A program made the position numbers and the translations under genes. 14,509 nucleotides of DNA, taken from NCBI GenBank assembly GCA_017960415.1, contig JAGCZE010000426.1:1-14509 (forward strand). Reading direction: 5' to 3'. The stretch is from Lachnospiraceae bacterium. GTDB lineage: Bacteria > Bacillota_A > Clostridia > Lachnospirales > Lachnospiraceae. Of the stretch, positions 1 through 8,108 are shown piece by piece. The stretch's first letter is position 1, and each line of letters opens with the position of its first letter. The notes beneath the pieces were generated by a model that made no database searches, was not told the DNA's origin, and saw only the letters and a program-made list of their open reading frames with translations.

Positions 1-204
1 CTGGCAAGGGAAGAGGGACTGCTGGTGGGAATATCCTCGGGAGCGGCCGCATACGCAGCCGCACAGGTCGCGAGAAGAAAGGAAAACAGAGGAAAGACTG
101 TAGTTGCGATACTTCCCGATACCGGTGAGAGATATCTCTCCACTCCTTTATGGGCAAATGTTCCGGTAGAAAAGAGCAGATACTGGTACAGTATTAAAAA
201 ATAG
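1..204 (+). CDS. cysK: Cysteine synthase (O-acetylserine sulfhydrylase), C-terminal 67 residues only
   Basis: Open from the first base in frame 1 and ending at TAG 202-204, so the gene is cut by the window edge. The visible part has the C-terminal hallmarks of the PLP-dependent cysteine synthase family: [11 protein letters not shown], which belongs to the region around the PLP phosphate and O-acetylserine site, then the [18 protein letters not shown] strand, where most family members read GERYLST.LF. The family makes cysteine from O-acetylserine and sulfide in the cytoplasm; some members use other thiols or acceptors, which cannot be decided from this fragment. The catalytic lysine lies outside the window. 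The TAG is 12 bases before the next start and overlaps its AGGAGG (203-208), so this gene is almost certainly co-transcribed with the nif-like genes. That makes it a likely functional partner and not only a housekeeping copy. A cystathionine beta-synthase-like member is possible but less likely. Confidence 0.88.
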   Translation: MAREEGLLVGISSGAAAYAAAQVARRKENRGKTVVAILPDTGERYLSTPLWANVPVEKSRYWYSIKK

Positions 205-208
205 GAGG
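203..208 (+). promoter_or_regulatory. Shine-Dalgarno of the nifX-like gene
   Basis: AGGAGG sits 8 bases before ATG 217 and overlaps the TAG stop of the cysteine synthase. It fixes 217 as the start (an ATG at 211 is in another frame and soon stops) and suggests translational coupling with the upstream gene. Confidence 0.8.
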
Positions 209-216
209 ACTATGAG

Positions 217-618
217 ATGGCAGTGTATCGTATAGCTGTCGGATCGGCAGACGGAGTAAATATCACCGAACATTTCGGCTCATCAAGGGCTTTCAGGATC
301 GTGGAGATAGATCAGGAAACCGATGAGGAAAGCGCTCTTGCGGTCATCGAAGTGGTCCATTCCGAGGGTTGCGGACACGGTCATGATCAGGCTATGCTTG
401 AAGCCAAGATACAGTCACTCTTAGACTGGCAGGTGACGGCGGTACTTGTAGCCAGGATAGGTCCGGGGTCCGAAAGGATGCTCACAAAAAACGGCATACA
501 GGTCCTTGAGAGCGAAGGCAGCATAGAAAACGCAATGGTTAAGATCAAGCGGTTCTATAAGAGATACAGCTTTGAGACGAAGGGAGGTGCGGATAATGCC
601 GGAGAGGATCATAAGTGA
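217..618 (+). CDS. NifX/NafY-type dinitrogenase iron-molybdenum cofactor-binding protein
   Basis: A 133-residue soluble protein. Residues 3-30 give the family opening: a short strand (YRIAVGSADG), then ITEHFGSSRAFRI with the conserved HFG motif (H19-F20-G21). The body alternates strands and helices as in the RNase H-like cofactor-binding fold. Proteins of this family (NifX, NafY, and the C-terminal domain of many NifB proteins) bind and carry NifB-co or FeMo-co in the cytoplasm. A local CGHGH cluster (C52, H54, H56) might contribute to metal or cluster binding; that is inference. In many clostridia and proteobacteria this domain is fused behind NifB; here it is a separate gene placed before NifB, with its last 23 bases overlapping the nifB start. 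Such overlap points to coupled translation and a carrier role for the NifB product. Family assignment is secure; NifX cannot be separated from NafY or VnfX by eye, so no symbol is given. Confidence 0.85.
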   Translation: MAVYRIAVGSADGVNITEHFGSSRAFRIVEIDQETDEESALAVIEVVHSEGCGHGHDQAMLEAKIQSLLDWQVTAVLVARIGPGSERMLTKNGIQVLESEGSIENAMVKIKRFYKRYSFETKGGADNAGEDHK

Positions 619-1471
619 CGAAGTAAGGGATAATCATCCGTGTTTCGGATATGCGAAGAACAAAGGCAGGATCCATCTCCCTGTATGTCCCGGCTGTAAT
701 ATTGAATGCAACTTCTGCGAAAGGAAGATCAACAATACCGAAAACAGACCCGGAGTAACGGGTGAGATCCTTTCGCCCGAAGAGGCACTTGAAGCACTGA
801 AGAAAGCACTTGAGATCTGTCCCGAGATTGCAGTTGCCGGGATAGCGGGGCCCGGAGATACACTGGCTTCGGACGGTGCGATAGAAACCTTCAGGCTTAT
901 AAAGAAAGAATATCCCAAGCTCCTCAAATGCATGAGCACTAACGGACTTCTTCTGAATGAGAGGGCCGATGAACTGATCGAGGTCGGGATAGATACACTG
1001 ACGGTAACGGTAAATGCGGTCGATCCCGGGATCGAAGCTAAGATCATTTCGGGGATATTTTATCACGGCAGGCGATATGAAGGCGTGGAAGCCGCTAAGA
1101 TCCTTATAGATAACCAGCTCGCAGGTATAAAAAAGATGGCGGCGGCCGGTGTCACTGTAAAGGTCAATACTGTCCTTATAAATGAGATCAACAGGGATCA
1201 TATAAGGGAAATAGCAAAAACGGTCAGTGAAGCGGGAGCCTCGATGTATAATATCATTCCGTTGATCCCGCAGCATAAATTCAAGGATCTTGCTGAGCCG
1301 GGGTGTCCTGATATAAGCGGTGCGAGAAGCGAAGCGGAGGAGTTCATAGATGTCTTCAGGCATTGCCAGCGCTGCAGGGCGGATGCCGTAGGAATCCCGG
1401 GCGGGAAGGACTACGGAGACCGGATATATCTGAACAGGATAGATCAAAAGGATACTTTTTCACACGGGTGA
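596..1471 (+). CDS. nifB: NifB: radical-SAM nitrogenase cofactor (NifB-co) synthase
   Basis: A 291-residue cytoplasmic enzyme. NifB fuses two [4Fe-4S] clusters and inserts a carbide to make NifB-co, the precursor of all nitrogenase cofactors. I start it at ATG 596 because AGGGAGG (581-587) lies 8 bases before it; a TTG at 572 would add 8 residues but lacks a ribosome site. Residues visible: HPCF at 14-17 (C16), the radical-SAM triad C34-x3-C38-x2-C41 within PGCNIECNFCERK, AGPGDTLA at 84-91, C112 in CMSTNGL, and the C-terminal C257-x2-C260 in CQRCRADAVG. These match the SAM-cluster and auxiliary K1/K2-cluster positions conserved in functional NifB, so nothing essential looks lost. There is no fused NifX domain, giving the short architecture typical of archaeal NifB; the NifX domain is the preceding gene. 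A loss-of-function relic is unlikely given the intact motifs. Confidence 0.94.
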   Translation: MPERIISDEVRDNHPCFGYAKNKGRIHLPVCPGCNIECNFCERKINNTENRPGVTGEILSPEEALEALKKALEICPEIAVAGIAGPGDTLASDGAIETFRLIKKEYPKLLKCMSTNGLLLNERADELIEVGIDTLTVTVNAVDPGIEAKIISGIFYHGRRYEGVEAAKILIDNQLAGIKKMAAAGVTVKVNTVLINEINRDHIREIAKTVSEAGASMYNIIPLIPQHKFKDLAEPGCPDISGARSEAEEFIDVFRHCQRCRADAVGIPGGKDYGDRIYLNRIDQKDTFSHG

Positions 1472-1486
1472 TGCGACCGGCGCAGC

Positions 1487-1516
1487 ACAAACGAAATGGA
1501 AGTCTATTTCGTTTGT
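1487..1516 (+). promoter_or_regulatory. Perfect 11-bp inverted repeat (hairpin/operator) between nifB and nifH
   Basis: Arms ACAAACGAAAT (1487-1497) and ATTTCGTTTGT (1506-1516) are perfectly complementary. The first two loop bases can add a G:U and a G:C pair, giving about 13 pairs closing an AAGT tetraloop. No U-run follows, so it is not a normal intrinsic terminator. It lies in the only sizeable gap (144 bases) before nifH. It could be a protein-binding operator for an internal nifH promoter, or an mRNA processing/stabilising hairpin that raises nifH dosage relative to nifB. A TATGAT hexamer at 1520-1525 resembles a -10 box, but no good -35 lies at proper distance. Confidence 0.6.
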
Positions 1517-1564
1517 AAGTATGATTTAAGTATATGAATACAGAAATCGAAGAAAGCAACATAG

Positions 1565-2473
<909 letters not shown>

Positions 2474-2574
2474 TGTACGGTTGTAACTGTTCAGACCCCA
2501 ACAGACTGTGTATAGGAGGCTACGAATAGTTACCTATGGTTTTGTGAGTATACATGAAAAGGGAGGAAACCGGT

Positions 2575-3594
2575 ATGAGCGATCAGACAGTTGTAATTGA
2601 AGGTGCGAATCCGGAAAAAGCAGAGCCGGTAAAGGAAAAAGGGATAAATATCAACATTCGTACGGTTTTGCCGATCGCCGGAGCACTTATCGCACTGGGA
2701 GTCGAAATACTTATACCTGCGCATGAGAAACTGAAATATGCTGAACTGACACATTTTAAGGTTTTTCTTTTTATTTCGCTGGGGGTTCTCGCGATACTGG
2801 GAGTTGTTTCACTGTTCAATGAAAAGCTCAGGGAAAAACTGGTCTACAGGGGATCGTTCATATGCGGAGTGTATGTGTTCCTGGCTGTACTTGATCTTGT
2901 CACGGCGAAGCTCATGCTTCTTCCGCAGCTGTATTTTCCGAGCATAGCAAGGATATTCAACGTGTTTTTCGAGGATGCTTCATTGCTCTTTGAATGCATC
3001 AAAAGCTCTTTCCTGCTCCTGGTCCGTGGTATTCTGATAGGCTTCATAGCGGGAATGGTGTGCGGTATAGCGGTCGGCTGGAGCAAGAAGGCCAATTACT
3101 GGATATATCCTGTTATCAGGATACTGGGCCCCATACCTTCCTCTACCTGGACGCCTCTGGCGTTGGTAATATTTCCTTCCGCGCAGGGAGCGGCGGTATT
3201 TCTCATCGCCTTCGGTGTATGGTTCCAGATAACGATCCTTACCGCTTCGGGTATCCAGAGTGTAAAAAAAGCCTACTTTGAGGTGGCTTCGACACTTGGT
3301 TCGAACAATCTGCAGAATCTGTTTAAGATAGCGGTACCTGCGGCATCGCCCTCCATTTTTCTCGGATTCTTCAATGCTACCTGCTCGTCCTTTGTAGCAC
3401 TCATGGCAGCAGAGATGATCGGATGCAAATCCGGACTTGGCTGGTATGTGAACTGGCAGAAGACCATGCTTTCATATCCTAATGTATACGCAGGCTTGAT
3501 GGTGGTGGCGGTTTTCTGTTACATACTGGTAACCCTGCAGTTTAAGGTAAGAGACAGGTTATTGTCATGGCAGGAGGGAGTTGTTAAATGGTAG
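2575..3594 (+). CDS. ABC importer permease, SsuC/TauC/NrtB type, with N-terminal membrane extension
   Basis: A 339-residue integral membrane protein. I start it at ATG 2575 because GGGAGG (2561-2566) precedes it by 8 bases; an in-frame ATG at 2554 would add 7 residues but lies before that site. The C-terminal two thirds is a binding-protein-dependent permease of the aliphatic sulfonate/taurine/nitrate/bicarbonate class. The region from about E236 (EVASTLGSNN) is the cytoplasmic EAA loop that contacts the ATPase, and ILGPIPSSTWTPLALVIF is a typical core helix of the group. Canonical members have about 250-280 residues; here roughly 75 additional residues supply two more hydrophobic segments (about 30-48 and 62-81) before the segment at 93-112 that matches the usual first helix. 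The stop overlaps the next start. Substrate cannot be read from the permease. Confidence 0.9.
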   Translation: MSDQTVVIEGANPEKAEPVKEKGININIRTVLPIAGALIALGVEILIPAHEKLKYAELTHFKVFLFISLGVLAILGVVSLFNEKLREKLVYRGSFICGVYVFLAVLDLVTAKLMLLPQLYFPSIARIFNVFFEDASLLFECIKSSFLLLVRGILIGFIAGMVCGIAVGWSKKANYWIYPVIRILGPIPSSTWTPLALVIFPSAQGAAVFLIAFGVWFQITILTASGIQSVKKAYFEVASTLGSNNLQNLFKIAVPAASPSIFLGFFNATCSSFVALMAAEMIGCKSGLGWYVNWQKTMLSYPNVYAGLMVVAVFCYILVTLQFKVRDRLLSWQEGVVKW

Positions 3595-4394
3595 AAGAGA
3601 AAAGAACCGGAGCGATCCATGCCAGAAACGTCAGAAAAGTGTTTACTGATCCAAATAATGAAGAGGTTGTGGCGCTCGAAAGGGTGGATGTTGATATTAA
3701 GCCCGGAGAATTCATATGCCTTATAGGTCCGTCCGGATGCGGCAAGTCGACGTTCCTGAGACTTGTGGCCGGTCTGATACAGCCGACCGAAGGAAAGGTT
3801 TATCTGGATAATGAGGAGATAGTCCGTCCCGGATATGAGAGAGGGCTGGTATTTCAGGATCCGACGCTTTTTCCGTGGCTGAACATTCATGACAATATTG
3901 CTTTCGGACTTAAGACGAGGCATATTTACAAGGAAAAGCGAAAAGCAGTGGATGAATTCATAAAGCTTGTCAAGCTTGAGGGCTTCGAAAAAGCACTTCC
4001 GCATCATCTTTCGGGCGGTATGGCCCAGAGAGCGGGTCTGGCAAGGGCTCTTGTAAATGAACCTAAGGTGCTGCTGCTTGATGAGCCTTTCGGAGCACTG
4101 GATGCTTTCACGAGAATGAATATGCAGGATGAGCTCTTAAGGATATGGAAAGAGCGCGGGACCACGATGATCATGGTGACCCATGATGTGGATGAGGCAG
4201 TGTATCTAAGTGACAGGATATTTGTGATGACACCGAGACCTGCGAAGATAGAAGCAATTGTGGACGTGGAGATAGGCCGTAACGAAACCTATGGAAGGAA
4301 AAGGGATAACGGCGATTTCCTTCATTTCAGGTCCAAAATACTTCAGATACTTGATTATACAGGCAAAGAGGTCGAACAGGATTATACGATCTGA
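3588..4394 (+). CDS. ABC importer ATPase, SsuB/TauB/NrtD type
   Basis: A 268-residue cytoplasmic ATPase that powers the preceding permease. Visible in order: Walker A GPSGCGKST (47-55), Q-loop Q90 within VFQDPTLFPW (the FPW form is typical of the SsuB/TauB/NrtD branch), signature LSGGMAQR (141-148), Walker B VLLLDE (161-166), D-loop around GALD (169-172) and switch H199 in MVTHD. All are intact. Its ATG lies inside the permease gene (7-base overlap), with AGGAGGG 9 bases upstream, so the two subunits are translationally coupled. Together with the permease and the downstream lipoprotein it makes a complete importer. The family covers sulfonates, taurine, nitrate, cyanate, riboflavin and pyrimidine precursors, so the class is secure but the cargo is open. 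Confidence 0.93.
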   Translation: MVEEKRTGAIHARNVRKVFTDPNNEEVVALERVDVDIKPGEFICLIGPSGCGKSTFLRLVAGLIQPTEGKVYLDNEEIVRPGYERGLVFQDPTLFPWLNIHDNIAFGLKTRHIYKEKRKAVDEFIKLVKLEGFEKALPHHLSGGMAQRAGLARALVNEPKVLLLDEPFGALDAFTRMNMQDELLRIWKERGTTMIMVTHDVDEAVYLSDRIFVMTPRPAKIEAIVDVEIGRNETYGRKRDNGDFLHFRSKILQILDYTGKEVEQDYTI

Positions 4395-4428
4395 TGAATA
4401 ATCGGGCAGAAAAAGGAGAGATAAGTAA

Positions 4429-5589
4429 ATGGGAAAAAGGAAGATATTATCGATATTACTGGTGCTGACTCTTACAGCAGGAATTATGACAGGGTGTGCA
4501 GGATCCGGAAAAAAAGAGGAGAACAACGCAGCGGGAACTGAAACCGGGTCTGCGGCATCATTTGTAAAAGAGGACGGAAGCTATGACCTTGATGCGGCAT
4601 TTGCGGCAGAAAGCGGAAAGGGTGATCCCATCAGGGTGATCTCGACATTTGAGGGGACCTGTCAGGTGCAGAGCCAGATAGCATATCTTCTCGGATTTTA
4701 TGAGGCAGAAGGCCTTAAAGAAGGCGTAGACTATGAATATGTAGAGTCCGGAGGAGAAACAGGTGCGGTACTCCTTTCAACTGATAAGGCAGATGTGGCG
4801 ATAGGACTTATTTCAGGCATGTTGCAGCCTCTTGACAACGGACTTGAAGCAAAAGCGATATCAGGGCTTCATACCGGCTGTATCACTATTGTGACGCTTG
4901 AGGGAAGCGGCATTGAATCGGCTAAAGATCTAAAGGGCAAGGTGATAGGAGTAACCGCTCTATCTAGCTCACAGCACATCGCAGCATTAAGAGCTCTGAA
5001 TTTTGAAGGCTTTTCCGGGGATGATGTTGAATTCGTTGTGTATGATGCCGACTCCATCCAGCAGGCGCTCTTAAACGGCGCCGTAGATGCGATCGGACTC
5101 GGAGACTACAAGGCTGCCATCATGGTAAGGGATGAAGGTGCGAAGATCATCTTTGATACGTCTGTGGATGAGAGATTAAAGGATGAAAACTGTTGCGTGC
5201 TCTATGCAAGTAATAAAGCCATAGACAGAAAACCGGCCACACTTGCCAAGCTTGTGACCGCAATTCAGAAGGCCTCGGTATGGATCGAAAAGAATCCAGA
5301 GCTGTCGGCACAGATACAGGTAGCACAGGGCTACACTGTGGGAGATGTGAATGTCAATATCGAATTACTCAAGACTTATAAATATCCCACCTCGCTCTCG
5401 CTTTTAAAAGAGGCCGTATACAGGAATTTTGACGATGCCAAGGCTCTGGGACTGTTAAAGGAGGATACTGACAAGGAAACTCTTGCGGAAAGCAGCTATA
5501 TTTTCCTTCCGGGAGTAGCGGACGGTATTTCCGTCACTGAGATCACTCCGCCTCTCGATCCCGAACAGTTCCTTGTTCCGAAGGAGTAA
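4429..5589 (+). CDS. ABC importer substrate-binding lipoprotein, SsuA/TauA/NMT1-like
   Basis: A 386-residue secreted lipoprotein. Residues 1-22 form a lipoprotein signal (KRK, then LSILLVLTLTAGIM) ending in the lipobox MTG-C23; a short acidic and polar linker follows. The mature part shows the periplasmic-binding type 2 pattern of the NMT1/SsuA/TauA group: an opening strand near DPIRVISTFEG, a length of about 340 residues, LKGKVIGVTALSSSQHIAALRAL at the domain crossover, and QQALLNGAVDAIGLGDYKAAIM where these proteins gauge the second lobe. Being anchored outside the membrane, it delivers cargo to the permease-ATPase pair just upstream. It lies 34 bases after the ATPase gene, in the same unit as nifX-nifB-nifH. 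Known ligands of the family include sulfonates, taurine, nitrate and thiamine precursors; the ligand here is unknown and is the key clue to the role of the cluster. Confidence 0.9.
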   Translation: MGKRKILSILLVLTLTAGIMTGCAGSGKKEENNAAGTETGSAASFVKEDGSYDLDAAFAAESGKGDPIRVISTFEGTCQVQSQIAYLLGFYEAEGLKEGVDYEYVESGGETGAVLLSTDKADVAIGLISGMLQPLDNGLEAKAISGLHTGCITIVTLEGSGIESAKDLKGKVIGVTALSSSQHIAALRALNFEGFSGDDVEFVVYDADSIQQALLNGAVDAIGLGDYKAAIMVRDEGAKIIFDTSVDERLKDENCCVLYASNKAIDRKPATLAKLVTAIQKASVWIEKNPELSAQIQVAQGYTVGDVNVNIELLKTYKYPTSLSLLKEAVYRNFDDAKALGLLKEDTDKETLAESSYIFLPGVADGISVTEITPPLDPEQFLVPKE

Positions 5590-5613
5590 GAAACAGAAAA
5601 GAGGCGGATTTTT

Positions 5614-6039
5614 ATGAAAATAACAAAAAACGGTCTGATCACAGGACTAATAAATGCTGTCTTAGGGTTGCTCATCGCAGTCGGTCCGCATACCTTATTT
5701 GCCGTATGCGAGGCTATGGACGGTAAATACATGAAATGCCACTGGACAGCTCTTGCGGAAAGCGGTGCAGGGGGTATCGCCGCAGTCCTGGGCTTATATC
5801 TGATCTTTTCCTGTTCCGTACAGACAAGGAAGGGGGTTCAGCTTTCACTGCTTCCCGTATATATAGTATCCGTTCTGATCCCCGATGTCCTGACAGGTGT
5901 GTGCGGCGGCGAACATATGATATGCCGTTCGCTTACGCTGCCCCTCCTCAATATCCTCGGTTTTGCAGGTATCGCAGCAGGAGCGGTGAATCTGGTATAT
6001 CTGATAAAAGGGAAGGAAAAACAGGATGAAAAAGAATAA
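5614..6039 (+). CDS. DUF4418-type small membrane protein with paired Cys loops
   Basis: A 141-residue protein with four predicted membrane helices (about 8-31, 48-68, 77-95, 108-133). I recognise the pattern GPHTLFAVC...MKCHWTA as the DUF4418 family from memory; no molecular function is established to my knowledge. C32, C42 and H43 lie in the loop after helix 1, while C98, H102 and C105 lie in the loop after helix 3. With four helices both loops face the same side of the membrane, so a shared metal site or disulfide is possible; that is inference. It begins 24 bases after the lipoprotein gene, and its last 14 bases overlap the FtsX-type permease gene. It is probably an accessory subunit of that second ABC system. 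It lacks a signal for lipidation. Confidence 0.75.
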   Translation: MKITKNGLITGLINAVLGLLIAVGPHTLFAVCEAMDGKYMKCHWTALAESGAGGIAAVLGLYLIFSCSVQTRKGVQLSLLPVYIVSVLIPDVLTGVCGGEHMICRSLTLPLLNILGFAGIAAGAVNLVYLIKGKEKQDEKE

Positions 6040-7237
6040 GCTCAGTACTTTTAAGATCGCTTGTTCGAACCTTAAGGGAAGCCTCGCCAGGACGGTGGGG
6101 CTCCTGTTTTTAATGACAGTGATCTCTTTTGTATATTTCGGAGGGAATTTTCTTTCCAAAAGTCTCAAAAACGGACTTAATATCATGAAGGAAAGACTGG
6201 GAGCCGATGTGATGATAGTTCCGGTGGAAAACGATTCAGATATGGAAGCGATCCTTTTAAAGGGTGAACCAAGCTGCTTTTATTTTAAGAAAAGTCTTGT
6301 AGACAGGCTGGAAGCGGTTGAGGGGATCGAACGCTCGACATCCCAGTTTTTCTTAACGTCTCTGGATGCGGAATGTTGCGATTCGAGAGTCCAGCTCATC
6401 GGGTTTGATCCGGATACTGATTTTTCGGTAAGCCCGTGGATCCGAAGGGTATACGAACCGGAACTTGGTCTCGGAGCGGTGATCATCGGAAATGACATAC
6501 ACCTTGAGGAAGGGGAAGCGGTCAGGCTGTTCGGTGAGGAGTATCCGGTGGCTGCAAGACTCGATGCGACGGGAACAGGACTTGATCAGGCCGTCTATGC
6601 CACAATGGAAACGATAAAGCACATGTACACTGCTGCGCTTGGGAAAGGTCAGAGATTTTTAACTGAAGCGGACCCCGACAATTCCATATCCTCGATCCTC
6701 ATCAGGATCGGAGACGGTTACGACACAAAAGAAGTGATAAAGCAGATCAGGAAAAATCTCGGCGGAGTTCAGGTTGTCGAGTCGCAGAGCATGATCAGGG
6801 GCACGGCGGATAATCTGATGAATATCACCGGTTTCTTCACAATGTTCGAAGGAATATTCCTGATAACCCTGTTTGTGACGATCACGCTTGTATTTTCGAT
6901 CAGTATAAATGAAAGAAAAAAGGAATTCTCCATTCTGCGCACTTTGGGGGCAAACAAGAGGAAGGTTGCGGCCATAGTGATATCGGAAGCGTGCATTCTG
7001 GGACTTATCGGTGCGGCTGCGGGTATTTTACTGTCATTTGCGACATTATTGCCACTGCGGGTATTTATCGGTGACAGACTGGGAATGCCCTATATTACGC
7101 CGGGGTTTTCTTCTGTCCTTGCCTTATCGGGCATCACGGTGGTACTCAATATGATCCTTTCCGCCCTGTCATCGGCGGCATCCGCTTACAGGCTGGGAAG
7201 GGCTGAGGTATATCTTACCATGATGGAAGGAGACTGA
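6026..7237 (+). CDS. FtsX/MacB-type ABC transporter permease
   Basis: A 403-residue membrane protein with the FtsX/MacB layout. It has one N-terminal helix (about 22-43), a large extracytoplasmic domain (about 45-265) starting with ERLGADVMIVP, typical of the MacB periplasmic domain, and three C-terminal helices (about 268-293, 315-345, 360-385). Between the second and third helices is SINERKKEFSILRTLGANKRKV, the cytoplasmic segment that contacts the ATPase and is strongly conserved in FtsX-like permeases. Such proteins usually work as mechanotransmitters or exporters, not importers. The extracytoplasmic domain holds an adjacent Cys pair (C117-C118) and C84, notable beside the Cys-rich neighbour. 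Start 6026 overlaps the preceding gene by 14 bases, and the partner ATPase follows after 5 bases. Cargo is unknown. Confidence 0.88.
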   Translation: MKKNKLSTFKIACSNLKGSLARTVGLLFLMTVISFVYFGGNFLSKSLKNGLNIMKERLGADVMIVPVENDSDMEAILLKGEPSCFYFKKSLVDRLEAVEGIERSTSQFFLTSLDAECCDSRVQLIGFDPDTDFSVSPWIRRVYEPELGLGAVIIGNDIHLEEGEAVRLFGEEYPVAARLDATGTGLDQAVYATMETIKHMYTAALGKGQRFLTEADPDNSISSILIRIGDGYDTKEVIKQIRKNLGGVQVVESQSMIRGTADNLMNITGFFTMFEGIFLITLFVTITLVFSISINERKKEFSILRTLGANKRKVAAIVISEACILGLIGAAAGILLSFATLLPLRVFIGDRLGMPYITPGFSSVLALSGITVVLNMILSALSSAASAYRLGRAEVYLTMMEGD

Positions 7238-7242
7238 TCGGT

Positions 7243-7956
7243 ATGGGATTGAAAATAAGCGGTATCGGAAAAAAATACACCCGTAACGGAAAGGAATTCT
7301 GGGCGGTGAAGGATATAGATATATTTGCCGGGGAAGGTTCGTTCATTAATATAATCGGACGGTCGGGAAGCGGCAAGACCACTCTTCTGAATCTGATCGC
7401 CGGGCTGCTGGATCCTACGGAAGGGGAGATATTCCTTGATGAGAGGAAGGTGACAGGACTTCAGGACGATGAGCGTTCGAACTTAAGGAATAAGGAAATC
7501 AGCTATATCACTCAAGGTAAAAGTGCATTGAAGAACCTGACGGTAATGCAGAATGTTATGCTGCCATGTTTTCTTTCCGAAAGGAACAGAACGGAAAAAG
7601 AATACTCCGGATCTACGTTCGAGGAAAAGCAGGAAGAGGCTCAGAATCTTCTTGAGCGTTTTGGTATCGGTCATCTTGCGGATTCATTTCCGAGCGGGCT
7701 TTCAGGCGGAGAAATACGAAGAATGTCGATCGCGAGAGCACTGATAAACCATCCGAAGATCCTGCTTGCCGACGAGCCGACCGGTGATCTTGATCCGGTT
7801 AATACGGAACTTGTACTTGAGCTGTTCAGAAATATTACGAAGGAGAAGGTTACAGTGATCTCTGTGACGCATGAAAACGAGAATCCGATGTATGCAGCAG
7901 ATGCAGTATACAAAATGGACGGCGGTTCTCTTTCGCTTATAAGGACCGGTGGGTGA
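7243..7956 (+). CDS. ABC transporter ATPase, LolD/MacB/YknY type
   Basis: A 237-residue cytoplasmic ATPase, the usual size for the LolD/MacB group that pairs with FtsX-like permeases. Motifs are intact: Walker A GRSGSGKTT (39-47), Q-loop Q91 (YITQG), signature LSGGE (153-157), Walker B ILLADE (173-178) followed by PTGDLD, and switch H210 (VTHE). The sequence ADEPTGDLD is characteristic of this branch and differs from the LDEPFGALD of the importer ATPase upstream, so the window holds two unrelated ABC systems. The gene starts 5 bases after the permease stop with a GGAGA inside the end of that gene, which implies coupled expression. It is the last gene of the unit; a hairpin follows about 47 bases later. 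Confidence 0.92.
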   Translation: MGLKISGIGKKYTRNGKEFWAVKDIDIFAGEGSFINIIGRSGSGKTTLLNLIAGLLDPTEGEIFLDERKVTGLQDDERSNLRNKEISYITQGKSALKNLTVMQNVMLPCFLSERNRTEKEYSGSTFEEKQEEAQNLLERFGIGHLADSFPSGLSGGEIRRMSIARALINHPKILLADEPTGDLDPVNTELVLELFRNITKEKVTVISVTHENENPMYAADAVYKMDGGSLSLIRTGG

Positions 7957-8002
7957 AAATGATGTTACGGCGGTATTTACATGGGTTTATATTCTTTATT
8001 GT

Positions 8003-8034
8003 ACAAAGGGACTTGTTAAAAGGGTCCCTTTTGT
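8003..8034 (+). terminator. Intrinsic terminator of the nif-like/ABC unit
   Basis: Arms ACAAAGGGAC (8003-8012) and GTCCC-TTTTGT (8024-8034) pair over about 10 bp with one bulged T and an 11-base loop. The 3' side is T-rich (TTTTGTGTTATATTTTATT), though not a clean U-run. Position, 47 bases after the last ABC gene and ahead of the separately led threonine synthase gene, supports a terminator. The T-rich tail also holds a TATATT hexamer (8037-8042) that could be a -10 box for thrC, 18 bases after TTGTTA; this is weak. Confidence 0.65.
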
Positions 8035-8108
8035 GTTATATTTTATTGAAATGATGTTTTTAGCTGCATTTTCATGATAAGTGCAGGAAATACGGAGGAT
8101 TTTGCATT

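Noticed and set aside
545..1447. 300-codon - strand open frame opposite nifB
   Set aside because: It is a mirror of the strongly coding nifB strand, with no ribosome site and no recognisable family.
1487..1516. Hairpin after nifB as an intrinsic terminator
   Set aside because: No U-run follows the stem (it continues AAGTATGATTTAAG), so it is listed as a regulatory or processing element instead.
2474..2574. Short dyads and a stray GGAGG between nifH and the permease gene
   Set aside because: The pairings are 5-6 bp only (for example GTAACT/AGTTAC), and the GGAGG at 2515-2519 leads to no start codon with a usable frame; probably chance.
8035..8108. T-box or threonine attenuator ahead of thrC
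   Set aside because: The leader is only 74 bases, with no T-box sequence or run of threonine codons; only a 5-bp CTGCA/TGCAG repeat is present.
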